From Pseudocercospora fijiensis CIRAD86 (taxonomy: Eukaryota; Ascomycota; Dothideomycetes; Mycosphaerellales; Mycosphaerellaceae): a DNA stretch of 64,000 bases. Numbering within the stretch: the stretch's first letter is position 1; each line of letters begins with the position of its first letter. The translations under genes were made by a program, and so were the position numbers. Location of the stretch: assembly GCF_000340215.1 (NCBI RefSeq), contig NW_006921532.1, positions 6,972,550 to 7,036,549 of the forward strand, read 5' to 3'. Under the pieces are notes generated by a model. It had not been told where the DNA came from. It saw only the letters and a program-made list of their open reading frames with translations, and made no database searches. Of this stretch, positions 1-8,899 are shown one piece after another.

Positions 1-336
1 GTTCATGCCTAAAATGATTGTTTGGGGGTTCGGGATTGGTCGGACATGGGACCAGAATGGGTAGAAGACGTTTTCTAGGGAGAAGAAGAATTTGCGGTAT
101 TTGTCGGTTGCGTCTGCGAATTTGGATGTTGCGGTGCGACGAGCATCTGGTTGTTCGAGGTGCATGCAGCGGCGAAGGTCTGGCGAGGTTCTGATCAAAG
201 ATTGGAATGTGGTATTGACCCTTTGTATGACGAATAGTTGTTTCCACGTTGTATGGTTCAAGCTGCCGAGTTGAAGGAGGATAAGTTCTGCTAACTCCGG
301 AACCATGAAGACTGATGTTGAAGCGTCGCGATGCAT
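1..336 (-). CDS. F-box-like protein, partial (C-terminus beyond left edge)
   Basis: The minus strand is open from an ATG at 336 to base 1 (112 codons), so the gene runs off the left edge. After a short N-terminus the translation has VPELAELILLQLGS, then KQLFVIQRVNTTFQSLI and DLRRCMHL. This is the pattern of the N-terminal F-box-like segment of two other genes in this window (2889-3575 and 6752-7714): PELxExILxxLP, a Phe/Val QRV motif, then a polar helix and a Cys/Leu-rich end. F-box proteins recruit substrates to SCF ubiquitin ligases through Skp1; that role is known for the superfamily and inferred here. The frame continues without a stop through an aromatic-rich stretch (FFFSLENVFYPFWSHVRP). 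A second in-frame Met lies just before VPEL. The family is recognised from internal comparison only, so the substrate is unknown. Confidence 0.72.
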   Translation of the reverse strand, partial: MHRDASTSVFMVPELAELILLQLGSLNHTTWKQLFVIQRVNTTFQSLIRTSPDLRRCMHLEQPDARRTATSKFADATDKYRKFFFSLENVFYPFWSHVRPIPNPQTIILGMN

Positions 337-942
337 CTTAGGCGGCTAGGTATGATGAGGAAGCTCTTCCACCGTCTTATGGGAGGATGTCGTCGAACAC
401 TGGGTCCAGTATTGATGGATTAATTATGGTTCAGGAACTGTGGGTACGTAGGTTGATAGGCCGTTTGAGTCGAGACGATGACATTGCCAACACAAAGCAT
501 GGTAAGAGATATTTATCCATATCGTACTTCCTACTTCGGCGGGCCACGGATGGTATTGCGACCTGCGCTCTTCCTTGTTGTTCAGCAAAGGGCTTACCTT
601 CCTCGGCGCTTAGTCGGTAGTGGCATTTGTTGGTGGAGTAAGCTCTAGTCCGTCGCAGTGCGAAGAAGTGCCTGCCCCGTCCCTGAAGCAGTGCTTTCTC
701 GGTCCATCGGCGGCCTCACTCACAAAAAGCATTCCGAGATACTAGTACGCCAGATTTATCCACATTTGGATCGTCGCGTGTCACATATTGCGAAGTTGCC
801 CCTAAGCTCCGCGTCTTTCCAGTCGGTGGTTTTATTGTCTGCTTCAATGCTGCGCAACTTGTCGTTTCCGGAACGCTGCTATGCTTTGGATATGCTTTTG
901 AGATATGCATCGAGATGGAGTGCCAAGTCCTCTTTCAAGCGC
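337..942. other. Intergenic, no gene seen
   Basis: Between the F-box-like gene and the 3' end of the IES6-like gene. The open frames here are short, lack recognisable motifs and have no supporting splice signals. It presumably holds the F-box promoter (minus strand) and the IES6 3' UTR. Confidence 0.5.
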
Positions 943-1509
943 TCACTTGAGCACGGTATTTGCACCTCTGGCAGCGAGATACTCCTGCACTTGTGTGGTA
1001 TTGAGACTTTTCACCACAGCATATATCTCAGCATTGTAGTAGTAGAGGCCGGACTTCGGGTCTTTGTATTTGGCTGGCAATCCAGTTATGTCGCAATACT
1101 TCTTCTTTGGCTTCAAGCTGGGAGCAGCAGCGATGCTTGTGTACGTGACACTTGGCGCAAAGCCAGCTGGAACAGGCGTAGGTGCCAGACCATTGTTTTG
1201 TTTGGCATTCTTCTCCAACACCAGCCTGCCCAGATCTTGACTGGCCTTCTCAGGGTTCGGGTTGAGGGAAGGTGTATTCGTGCCGTCGGTGGCTGGCTGT
1301 GGTGTGCTCGCTCCCGAATTTTGCTGAGTGTTCATCAAGCTGTTTTGTGCGCGCTGTGCTTCGGCGAGAATCTGCTTGAGATTCTTGTTGCGACGTTGCG
1401 GTGGCTTCCAGTTCGGGTTGCGGAAGGGCTTGTGGATCTTGTACATGTCGAGGGTGTCAAGGAGGGCGGCGTGCGTCTCCTCGTTGGAGGCAGTGGTGAT
1501 TGGCGCCAT
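943..1509 (-). CDS. IES6: INO80 chromatin-remodelling complex subunit Ies6-like (YL1 C-terminal domain)
   Basis: Intronless, 188 aa from the chosen ATG at 1509. Residues 29-48 carry the basic conserved Ies6 segment (FRNPNWKPPQRRNKN...), then a Gln/Thr/Pro-rich linker (about 55-125). Residues 136-170 are a YL1-C domain (KKKYCDITGLPAKYKDP, then GLYYYNAEIYAVV). Ies6 with Arp5 forms a module of the INO80 nucleosome remodeller that couples ATPase activity to nucleosome sliding in the nucleus; this is family knowledge. An upstream in-frame ATG at 1665 would add 52 residues, but the short form fits the family (yeast Ies6 is about 166 aa) and starts just before the conserved part. It is transcribed divergently from YKT6, with 303 bp between start codons. 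Confidence 0.88.
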   Translation of the reverse strand: MAPITTASNEETHAALLDTLDMYKIHKPFRNPNWKPPQRRNKNLKQILAEAQRAQNSLMNTQQNSGASTPQPATDGTNTPSLNPNPEKASQDLGRLVLEKNAKQNNGLAPTPVPAGFAPSVTYTSIAAAPSLKPKKKYCDITGLPAKYKDPKSGLYYYNAEIYAVVKSLNTTQVQEYLAARGANTVLK

Positions 1510-1812
1510 GGTGACGGCGATGGCGATATGCTTCCGTCGCGTGCTGGTGATGCCGCGGTGAAGTTGAAGGAAGCTCTGCGCTGCAACGCGAAAACATGGC
1601 ATGCTGACACGTGAAACGTGAAACTCGAGATGTGGCTCGTGCGTCATGTCTGACCGCATGCACACGATACAAGCAGTCTATCTTGCCCCGAAGCATTCGA
1701 TTCGATATACCCCATTGACCAGGCACCACAAATATCAAACCCTTGAAAACCCCCTCCGCAGTCCTTCGGTCCTCTCCTGCACAACACCGCATCCGCATCC
1801 ACAACCGCAGCC
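1510..1812. promoter_or_regulatory. Shared divergent promoter region IES6/YKT6
   Basis: These 303 bp separate the two start codons of head-to-head housekeeping genes and must hold both 5' UTRs and core promoters. The YKT6 side is C/A-rich close to its ATG (cacaaccgcagccATG). No specific factor site can be assigned from the sequence alone. Confidence 0.5.
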
Positions 1813-2544
1813 ATGAAGCTCCTCTACATCGGTGTATCACACCCCGCCATCCCACCATCGCTCCTGTAGCACTAACACATGCGCACAGATTCTGAAGAAC
1901 GAAGAGAAGCCCGCAGTCGAACTATGCGTGGAACGTGAACTCTCCTCCTTCTCCCGCTTCACCCGCGGCTCCGTCGGCGAATTCATGACCGTCTTCTCCA
2001 AGACCGTGGCAGAGAGGACTAAGGCAGGCCAACGGCAGGATGTCGAGGAGCAGTCATACACATTCCACTCATATGCCCGGTCTGAGGGTGTATGTGGCAT
2101 CATAATCTCCGATCACGAATACCCAAAGATGGTTGCACATCAATTGCTGTCCAAGATCTTGGATGAGTTCTTGTCGCGCTACCCCAGAAGTGCTTGGGCG
2201 AACTCGAACAGCGAGGTGCCATTTCCACAATTGAAGGAGTACATTACCAAGTATCAAGATCCGCAGGCGGCTGATAGCATCATGAAGGTGAGTGGAAAGA
2301 ATGCATGCCAGTCATGGAGACCCAGGCGCAGTGGTGCATTCCGTAGCAGAACTGACATGCTCGCCCTCAGATCCAGAAAGAACTCGACGAGACTAAGATT
2401 GTCCTCCACAAGACCATTGAGTCGGTGTTAGAGCGAGGCGAGAAGATTGACAGCTTAGTCGCGAAATCAGATGGCCTGAGCGCACAGAGCAAGATGTTTT
2501 ATACCCAGGCCAAGAAGCAGAACAGCTGCTGTGTGCTCATGTAA
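1813..2544 (+). CDS. YKT6: R-SNARE Ykt6 (longin domain, prenylated C-terminus)
   Basis: Three exons: 1813-1833, 1889-2287 and 2371-2544, giving 197 aa (yeast Ykt6 is 200). Introns are 55 bp (gtatca...gcacag, branch ctaac) and 83 bp (gtgagt...cctcag). Splicing gives MKLLYIG joined to [12 protein letters not shown], the start of the longin domain (residues 1 to about 125, with [10 protein letters not shown] and [10 protein letters not shown]). The SNARE helix (about 138-190) contains [14 protein letters not shown] and the zero-layer Arg in VLERGEK. The protein ends CCVLM, a CAAX farnesylation box preceded by the palmitoylated Cys. Ykt6 acts in ER-Golgi, intra-Golgi, vacuolar and autophagosome fusion and cycles on and off membranes through its lipids (family knowledge). 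Unspliced, the frame stops in both introns, so the intron calls are needed. Confidence 0.95.
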
Positions 2545-2888
2545 TTGGGATATGGAAAGAGCGAGCATTTGTAAGGAGTCGCGGCGTTAGACCTGGGAAT
2601 GACGACTTGGTAATCACAGGCATGATTGTAGCTCGTGCCGGAGCTCGTGATAGAAGATGAACATGAAGACGCATGTGATGACGCACGACTTCCTTCTGCA
2701 TGTGCAAGTGAAGTCCAAGCTCAAGCTCAAGCGCTCCAACTATAACTCGCATCTTGGCGCTTGCTGCGACTTCCACGCTGACATCAACACTCAAAGTCAC
2801 AGTCACCTGAACCAAACGGTCTTCAGCGAACTGGCCATAGTGAGTTGTTTCCAAGAGCTTGAAGAGAGACATATTGACAACTGTGCAG
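2545..2888. other. Intergenic between YKT6 and F-box-like gene
   Basis: These 344 bp hold the YKT6 3' UTR and the promoter of the tandem F-box-like gene. No gene, RNA or repeat is seen. A run of related hexamers (aagtcc, aagctc, aagctc, aagcgc) at about 2711-2735 is the only local pattern. Confidence 0.45.
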
Positions 2889-3575
2889 ATGGCGGCCACG
2901 AATACCGTCAAAGCTAGCAGTGCCGACCACACTGGTCTTGGTGCTGGTCGAGTCTTTGCGATACCCGAACTCCTCGAAAGAATCCTTACACACCTCCCGC
3001 CGATCGACATCTTCAAGGTTCAACGAGTTAATAGAACCTACAAAGCTACGATTGCGGGCTCCAAGCAGCTTCGAAGTTTGATGCACTGTGACCGCAACTT
3101 CGATGCAATGAGATCCTTACTCTATTCTCGGGGCCTCGCCAAAGCCATCTTTCCCCTCCAAGCATGGCTGCTTTCAGACCTTAGGCCGACCAGTCGATGG
3201 CCACGAGACTGGATCCGTGTTCGCCAATCGTCCGGTCAAACGCAACGAGACAAAATCGGTATTGGCCGATACTATGACTTGCGCGACTCCGATATCTGCT
3301 TCAGCATTTTCGTTAACGAAAAGCAGCTCGAGAAACCTCCCCGAATCTCGAAACTGAGATATGCTGTTCACCAATCACAGTTCCGATCACGCTGCACCAC
3401 TACTGCCTCTTGGCGGAGGATCAAGATTGGTGGAACTGGGAAGAGAGTCCTGGTTGCGTTCCATCATACTGGAGATTGGGCGTCAAAGGTTTTCGATCTT
3501 GAGGGAGGTAGCACGCTAGGTGATTTGGTTGATGCTTGTGTGGAGGAGCTTGAGAAGTTTTGGACGAAGGAGTAG
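2889..3575 (+). CDS. F-box-like domain protein
   Basis: Intronless, 228 aa from the ATG at 2889; an in-frame ATG at 2859 would add ten residues without conserved content. Residues about 22-65 form an F-box-like segment (VFAIPELLERILTHLPP, FKVQRVNRTYKATI, then LRSLMHCD), matching the genes at 1-336 and 6752-7714. The remainder has the features common to short fungal F-box-like proteins: a central Arg/Tyr/Asp-rich region, a basic stretch with Lys-Arg pairs, and a C-terminal segment LGDLVDACVEELEKFW. The F-box links such proteins to Skp1 in SCF ubiquitin ligases; the target is unknown. Assignment rests on the F-box pattern and on similarity among the three local copies, not on a named orthologue. 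Confidence 0.78.
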   Translation: MAATNTVKASSADHTGLGAGRVFAIPELLERILTHLPPIDIFKVQRVNRTYKATIAGSKQLRSLMHCDRNFDAMRSLLYSRGLAKAIFPLQAWLLSDLRPTSRWPRDWIRVRQSSGQTQRDKIGIGRYYDLRDSDICFSIFVNEKQLEKPPRISKLRYAVHQSQFRSRCTTTASWRRIKIGGTGKRVLVAFHHTGDWASKVFDLEGGSTLGDLVDACVEELEKFWTKE

Positions 3576-4508
3576 ATGTGATGCGCTGAGCGGACACGAG
3601 GGTGCAAGCATCTGATTTGCGGTACGCAGGGATCGAGCCAGTGAGCCGAACCTCGACGGATCAAGACACAAGTCAAGCGAAGCAAAACGAGTTGAGGAAA
3701 GCATTGAGAGACGCAGTGAGTGCTGATATGACACTCATTGACTCTTCGACTCCCATTACCATACACACTACGTCCATCACGGAAAAACGCCAGACAACTC
3801 TATAGCAATCAGCGATAAGTTCTTCGGCCGCGACGAACATTCAAAACTTGCTAAGACACTTGGGATGGCTGCAGCCAATACTTCTGCCGCCGCCGCCGCT
3901 AGCTACCTCCTACCCAAAATCATGAACCCCCGCTTCAGCTCTACGTGAATCTATTGTACAGTAGTGGGGAAACCCGGCTTAGCACAAGTGTGTGCTTTAC
4001 TTCTTCCGACACACACAGACAAGCGAACATACGCGACTACGACAAGAACACAGCAGTAGATACACGCGAGAATGATACCTTATCCTGCTGCAATGTAGCC
4101 TTCGTTACTGTCCTTCCCTTCTTGTTAATAATTGCAATGCCGCGCTTCAAAGGTATACAATGCTACCCAGACCCCTCGCAGTTACCTGAGATACCCTAAA
4201 TACAAGGCATACAGCATACAGTTCCCTACATATGTACCTTTACCCACGACCTACCCGTCCCTCCCACACTATCAATCCAGCTATTGCGTGCACAACAGAA
4301 GTCATGCAGGTTCCTAGATCTGGAAAGCTGATATGTGCATACCTTGCTCTTCAGCCGCAAATGCTGGCTTGGCTGTTATGCGGCATCACAGTGCTATATT
4401 GTGTTGCAGGCTTGGCTCCCGACATATGAAGAATGTCTCCCTACATCGACGCGGCTCGCCTTTCATCACATGCGACACGAGAGAGGAGAGGCCCAACAGC
4501 CCGTCAAG
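3576..4508. other. Intergenic, upstream region of the P450
   Basis: About 930 bp with no supported gene. It contains a short GCC trinucleotide run (about 3888-3901) and C/T-rich patches near 4250. An open frame reaches upstream of the P450 start to 4335, but the added 58 residues lack a membrane anchor and conserved motifs. The region most likely holds the P450 promoter and 5' UTR. Confidence 0.45.
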
Positions 4509-6080
4509 ATGATAGCCAACATTATCTATTCAATCACTCTTCTGATTCTCGTACGCATCCTGTACGAGTACACTATTCGCGATCGCAAGCTACCGCCAGG
4601 TCCCAGACGTTTGCCACTCATTGGCAATCTTCACCAAGTGCCCGCTGCTGGTCAGCTGCCATGGCTGGTATATCACCAGTGGGCGAAGGAATATGGCCCG
4701 ATATACTCACTCCAACTCGGCGGCACCACATTCATCGTCATATCTTCTGGAGAAATTGCACGGGACCTCCTTGATCGTCGAGGCAGCAGATACAGCGATA
4801 GACTGGAAAGCGTCATGGCTGGCGAGATCCTTACCAAAGGCAATCACATCCTACTAAGACCATACGATGGAACCTACAGACTACATCAGAAGATGGAAGC
4901 TCCCGTCCTAAACAGCAAAACTAGTCCTCTCTACGCCCCAGTCCACGAACTCGAAAGCCTACAACTCCTCAAAGACCTACTCTCTACCAACGACTCACAC
5001 AGCTTCGCAGAGCATCTCGAGCGCTACAGCATCTCAATAATCTACAGCCTAGCCTACAGTCTCCGAGTCCCCGACTTCACTCACCCAGACGTCGCCACAA
5101 TCCACGAAACCCAAGCCCACATGCTCGACTGTCTCGTACCAGGAAAGTGGCTCGTAGAAGTCATCCCAGCAATGAAATACCTCCCGCGCTGCCTCGCCCC
5201 CTGGAGAGTCATAGCAGAAAACTACCATCTCATCGAAAGCAATCTCCACCTAAAACACATGGATTACGGCCTCTCCACCCAATCCTGGAACTGGACCAAA
5301 GAATTCACATCTTCACCGCAAGGCACCGACATGGAACGCTTAGAAATGGCATACGACCTTGGAATTCTCGCCGACGCAGGAATGGATACTACAGCAGCAA
5401 TCCTCCAAACCTTCGTTTTCGCCGCCGTCACTCAACCTTCTTTCCTCGTTTCCGCACAAAAAGAACTCGACTCCGTCATCGGCCAACACCGCATCCCAAT
5501 GCTCACCGACAAAGCCAAATTACCATATATCATGTCCATCGTCAACGAGACTTTCCGCTGGCACACCGTCGTCCCCGTCCTCACACCCCACGCCACGAAA
5601 GTGGAAGACGAATCTCACGGCTACCGCATCCCAGCCGGCTCGTGCGTTTTGGCTCTGCAGTGGAGTATGAACATGGACGAAACTTCCTTTCCGGATCCAC
5701 ATACCTTCTCCCCTGACCGCTGGCTTGACGGTCTCGACGCCAAAAAAAAGAAATTCCACGCTTTCGGCTACGGGAGAAGAATTTGTACGGGCAGACACAT
5801 CGCCGAGAATTCTGCGTTTTTGGTGATTGCGAGGTTGTTGTGGGCGTTCGAGATTTTTCCGGGCGAGGATGGGGAGCAGATGTATAGGGAGAGATTGAAG
5901 GCTTTTGTGCCGAGTTTTGTGAGTAAACCGCTGCGGTTTGGTGCGAGGTTTGTGGTTAGGAGTGAGGGGAAGAGGAGGGTGATTGAGAGGGAGTGGCAGG
6001 GTGCGGAGAGGGATGTTGATGTTGTTATGAATGGGGTTGAGGGGGTTTGGAAGAGGAAACAGGGTGGTGGGAAAGTTTGA
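4509..6080 (+). CDS. Cytochrome P450 monooxygenase (microsomal, OrdA-like type)
   Basis: Intronless, 523 aa from the ATG at 4509. Residues 2-20 are a membrane anchor (IANIIYSITLLILVRILYE), followed by the hinge LPPGPRRLPLIGN (28-40). The I-helix oxygen-binding motif is ADAGMDTTA (288-296), the K-helix ExxR is ETFR (347-350), the PERF-region equivalent is FSPDRW (about 399-404), and the haem loop is FGYGRRICTG (419-428) with the thiolate Cys426. All catalytic signatures are intact, so the enzyme should be active. P450s insert one oxygen atom from O2 into a substrate using NADPH via a reductase at the ER. The style resembles O-methylsterigmatocystin oxidoreductase-like fungal P450s, but no biosynthetic core gene is nearby, so the substrate cannot be named. 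The C-terminus carries a basic tail of about 45 residues. Confidence 0.93.
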   Translation: MIANIIYSITLLILVRILYEYTIRDRKLPPGPRRLPLIGNLHQVPAAGQLPWLVYHQWAKEYGPIYSLQLGGTTFIVISSGEIARDLLDRRGSRYSDRLESVMAGEILTKGNHILLRPYDGTYRLHQKMEAPVLNSKTSPLYAPVHELESLQLLKDLLSTNDSHSFAEHLERYSISIIYSLAYSLRVPDFTHPDVATIHETQAHMLDCLVPGKWLVEVIPAMKYLPRCLAPWRVIAENYHLIESNLHLKHMDYGLSTQSWNWTKEFTSSPQGTDMERLEMAYDLGILADAGMDTTAAILQTFVFAAVTQPSFLVSAQKELDSVIGQHRIPMLTDKAKLPYIMSIVNETFRWHTVVPVLTPHATKVEDESHGYRIPAGSCVLALQWSMNMDETSFPDPHTFSPDRWLDGLDAKKKKFHAFGYGRRICTGRHIAENSAFLVIARLLWAFEIFPGEDGEQMYRERLKAFVPSFVSKPLRFGARFVVRSEGKRRVIEREWQGAERDVDVVMNGVEGVWKRKQGGGKV

Positions 6081-6751
6081 ATTTGAGAGGTGGGATGCAT
6101 GCACTGTTCGTTCTCGGCGATGAGGGCAGGGAGTTTGATTTTGTCTTGCGAGAGACTAAGCTACCATAGAATAGCCTGAGAAGGATATTGTGGTTTTGTG
6201 CTTCTACGAACTTCATTGAAGCCCCAGTGACTTGAGTGAGTGAGTGAGTGAGCGAATGTGGCAAAGAGTCATCTAGCGATCAATCTCGCATGTCGTCGTC
6301 GCCATGATATAGCCTGATACAGGAAGTGAAAATGTCTTGCTTCATGTGAAGTGCCTCTTCTCTGCGCTTCATTCGTAGTTCATACTTCATGCTAGAACCA
6401 CCCCTGCGGTGCGCCTCCTTCCCATGATCTTCGTTTCCATATTTCGTACGCATCATAAAAAGCCTGCCAGCCATTCACTCGTCCATCCCATATCATACCC
6501 CATCCATAATACAGAGCAACTAGATTTCGCAATGCGCCCCGACCTTCGCGCATTGCCGTCGACCTCACCTGCTTGAACTTCTCTCGCCTCAGGTAGTGAG
6601 GAAAAGCACGGATCACGGTCGTCCGTCTAGCATGGCATAGCATAGCATACCCAAGCATTTCCATTCCCTCAAGAACCCTTTACCGCTGAAAAATCTCCTC
6701 CTGAATCCCAACAAAACCCCCAAAATTTCCTTCCTTTCCTTCCTCATTCAT
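6081..6751. other. Convergent intergenic region
   Basis: 670 bp between the 3' ends of the P450 and an F-box-like gene. It contains a TGAG microsatellite (6233-6252) and a TTCC/CATT-rich stretch from about 6726 that runs into the stop codon of the F-box-like gene. No gene is supported. Confidence 0.5.
6233..6252. repeat. (TGAG)5 microsatellite
   Basis: Five perfect TGAG units in the 3' intergenic region of the P450 gene. Confidence 0.9.
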
Positions 6752-7714
6752 TCATTCATCATCCCCATCCTCAAAAAAATCCCTCATTTGCATCTTCTTC
6801 ATCCGTGCCCTCATCAATCGCCGATCCATTTTCTGCTTCGGACGATCTTCACAAAACCCATCCTCTCCATCTTCTTCTTCCTCTTCCCCATCAGCAGAAG
6901 AAATCTGTCTGAGAATCTCCACCGCAGAAGTTCGCCGAATATCCCCATGAAGTTTGATCTTCATGTTTCGCAGATCCGTCTGATCGAGTCGAAGCAACCA
7001 ATCCGTTCTCTCAGCCACAAATTCCCAGTACTTATCTTCCATATACCGAGAATCTTGTTGGAGTAGTCCGCCCATCCCCCACCCGAATTTCACACAATGC
7101 GCCCAATGCGGGATATCGTTTCGAAAAGGATTCCGTTTCTTCGCTTCCACGCTTTCGATTTCGGACTTGTTTTCTTCGAAACCTTGGTATAGCGCCACGA
7201 AGATGTCCATGAAGGTGAGACCTTTGTTGTTGGTGAGGAGGAAACTGTGATCTTCCGCGCCAGGAGGTTCGAATTTATTTGCTGCGTAGCGGTAATCGAT
7301 TTCGAGGGTTGTGGAAGGGGGTTGTGTGGTGAACATGTTCTTCCAGCTTGCGTCTGGGGAGGTTTCGATGTAGGATTTTACGAGTTCGTGGGGGAGCATG
7401 AGCCATGGGCGAAGGTTGATTGCGCAGGGTGTGAGGCAGTTCCACACGGGCGTGATGCGTTTGCCGGTGTGCAGGCTGTGGTATTCGTCTCCCAAACCGT
7501 CGTATTTGCATTTGACTTTGTCGTCGTTGATGGGACGTAGGAAACAGGCGGTTTGGATTCGTGGTGATTGCTCAACGGTTGCTTTCCAGTAGCTTGAGAC
7601 TCTCTGCACTGCGAAGAGTTGCTTTGGTGGAAGCTGGAGCAAGATTTGCTCGAGAAGTTCTGCCGTGCGGAGGACTGCGTTGCGTGCTTGGTTTGCTTGG
7701 GTGACTGATGCCAT
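6752..7714 (-). CDS. F-box-like domain protein with acidic C-terminal region
   Basis: Intronless, 320 aa. Residues about 16-60 form the same F-box-like segment as in the two other local family members (AELLEQILLQLPP, FAVQRVSSYWKATVE, then TACFLRP). The middle has a Trp/Pro-rich region (INLRPWLMLPHELVKSYI) and GLTFMDIFVALYQGF, which corresponds in position to the LGDLVDACVEE segment of the 2889-3575 protein. Near the C-terminus is an acidic run (GEEEEEDGEDGF), then a Met/Arg/Lys-rich helix (MDRRLMRARMKKMQMRDFF). It lies convergent to the P450. A role as SCF substrate receptor follows from the domain; the target is unknown. Confidence 0.8.
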   Translation of the reverse strand: MASVTQANQARNAVLRTAELLEQILLQLPPKQLFAVQRVSSYWKATVEQSPRIQTACFLRPINDDKVKCKYDGLGDEYHSLHTGKRITPVWNCLTPCAINLRPWLMLPHELVKSYIETSPDASWKNMFTTQPPSTTLEIDYRYAANKFEPPGAEDHSFLLTNNKGLTFMDIFVALYQGFEENKSEIESVEAKKRNPFRNDIPHWAHCVKFGWGMGGLLQQDSRYMEDKYWEFVAERTDWLLRLDQTDLRNMKIKLHGDIRRTSAVEILRQISSADGEEEEEDGEDGFCEDRPKQKMDRRLMRARMKKMQMRDFFEDGDDE

Positions 7715-8899
7715 ATTGAGCTGCCTTGTGCCTTGATCTGTTCGTTTTGATCAGGAAAATAGTGGTTTCTGGCCGTATTGTGAACTCTGCAGTTCGCTGA
7801 CTGAATTGTTTGCAGTCTGCTTCGAACGCGGGCTCGTCTGCTGATTTTGCAGATTGTGTTCTGGAGAGAAGCTTGTTGTGTCTTGTGTCTTTAGCGTGAT
7901 TTTTAAAGCTGAGCACGCAAGTGTTGGGTTCGATTGTTGTTGTAGCTTCTGCAGCGCTGTTCACTGGGAGATTTTTTTTGGTAGTCTTGTTTCCTTTTTG
8001 GCAGTCTTGTTGTTTTGGCAGGCTTGTTGTTTTGGCAGTCTTGCTTTTTTGCAGTCTCGTTCGAAGGGTGTCTTGTCTGTTGACTGTCCCGAGTGCTGGA
8101 TTTTGTGCACAAGGTGGCGGCTTCTGCAGAGCAGATCACCGAATGGGAATTTTGGCAGTCTTCTTGATAGATTGTCTTGTCTTTGGGCTATTCAGAGTAC
8201 TGAACACAGCGTGGTGGTTTTTGCAGCGCAGACCACTAGTGGGGATTTTCGCAGTCTAGCTGGCAGATGTTTTTGTCTGATGACTAGAACTTTGGTTAGT
8301 CTGGCTCGAAAATCGTTGTGCTCTTGATGTTGACCTTTTAGATTGTGTTCTGGTGAGCAGTGTATTTTATCGTATGCTTGCAGCGAGGTTTGAAGGCTGG
8401 GCTGGTAGATGATGATTTGAAAGTTGGTGTAAGAAGAGAAGAGAAGAAAACAAAAATCAGGCTGTGAAATAACGTGCGATACTGAGTCAGCCGGCAACTT
8501 TTGGGTATGTCTCTGGGCGAAGTGTTGCATGAGCCAATGAGGTGGTAGGAGATGCACATTACTTGCTTATTGTATCCACAGGCGAGCCGCAAGGTCCTGG
8601 ACTGGAACCAAATACTGTATTATGCCTAAGGTTTTGCACGGATGTGAGCAGAAAAGACACGTATCAGCTCCCAAATCATGTCATTGGAACCGGCTTAACT
8701 GAGGCATGTCCGATGCTCGTTGCTGGTAGCTACCTAAAAGGTGCTCACGTCGCTTCCAGCATCTATCGCAACCCGCAGGGTCTTAGTTCGTACTTCGTAA
8801 CAAGTGCAGATGTTCTGCTATGCACTTCCCGTGTGTCTCCGATGGTCTTGCACGGCCTTTTGTCGCACAGGGTATCCACCAGCATACGAAACCACTCCT
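7715..8899. other. Intergenic region with degenerate tandem repeats
   Basis: About 1.2 kb between the F-box-like gene (promoter side) and the 3' end of the Cid1-like gene. No convincing coding region is present: the open frames are low-complexity Cys/Phe/Leu or Ser/Gln strings arising from a T/G-rich repeat (separate entry). From about 8340 onward nothing is recognised. Confidence 0.5.
7941..8270. repeat. Degenerate direct repeats, at least three copies
   Basis: A core of about 45 bp recurs near 7943, 8116 and 8213: a GGYGGYTTCTGCAG-like start, then RGCAGAYCACT, then GGGRATTTT and GGCAGTCTT. Between cores lies a shared stretch with TGTCTTGTC and AGTRCTG. The short motif GCAGTCTTG also occurs several times at 8015-8060. 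Spacing is uneven (about 173 and 97 bp), so the array has degenerated. It lies upstream of the F-box-like gene start at 7714. Confidence 0.6.

Noticed and set aside
658..1614. 318-aa plus-strand open frame
   Set aside because: It lies antisense to the conserved IES6-like gene; composition is Cys/Leu/Arg-rich without motifs.
4335..4508. 58-residue N-terminal extension of the P450
   Set aside because: The ATG at 4509 is followed directly by the membrane anchor and PPGP hinge; the extension has no conserved content.
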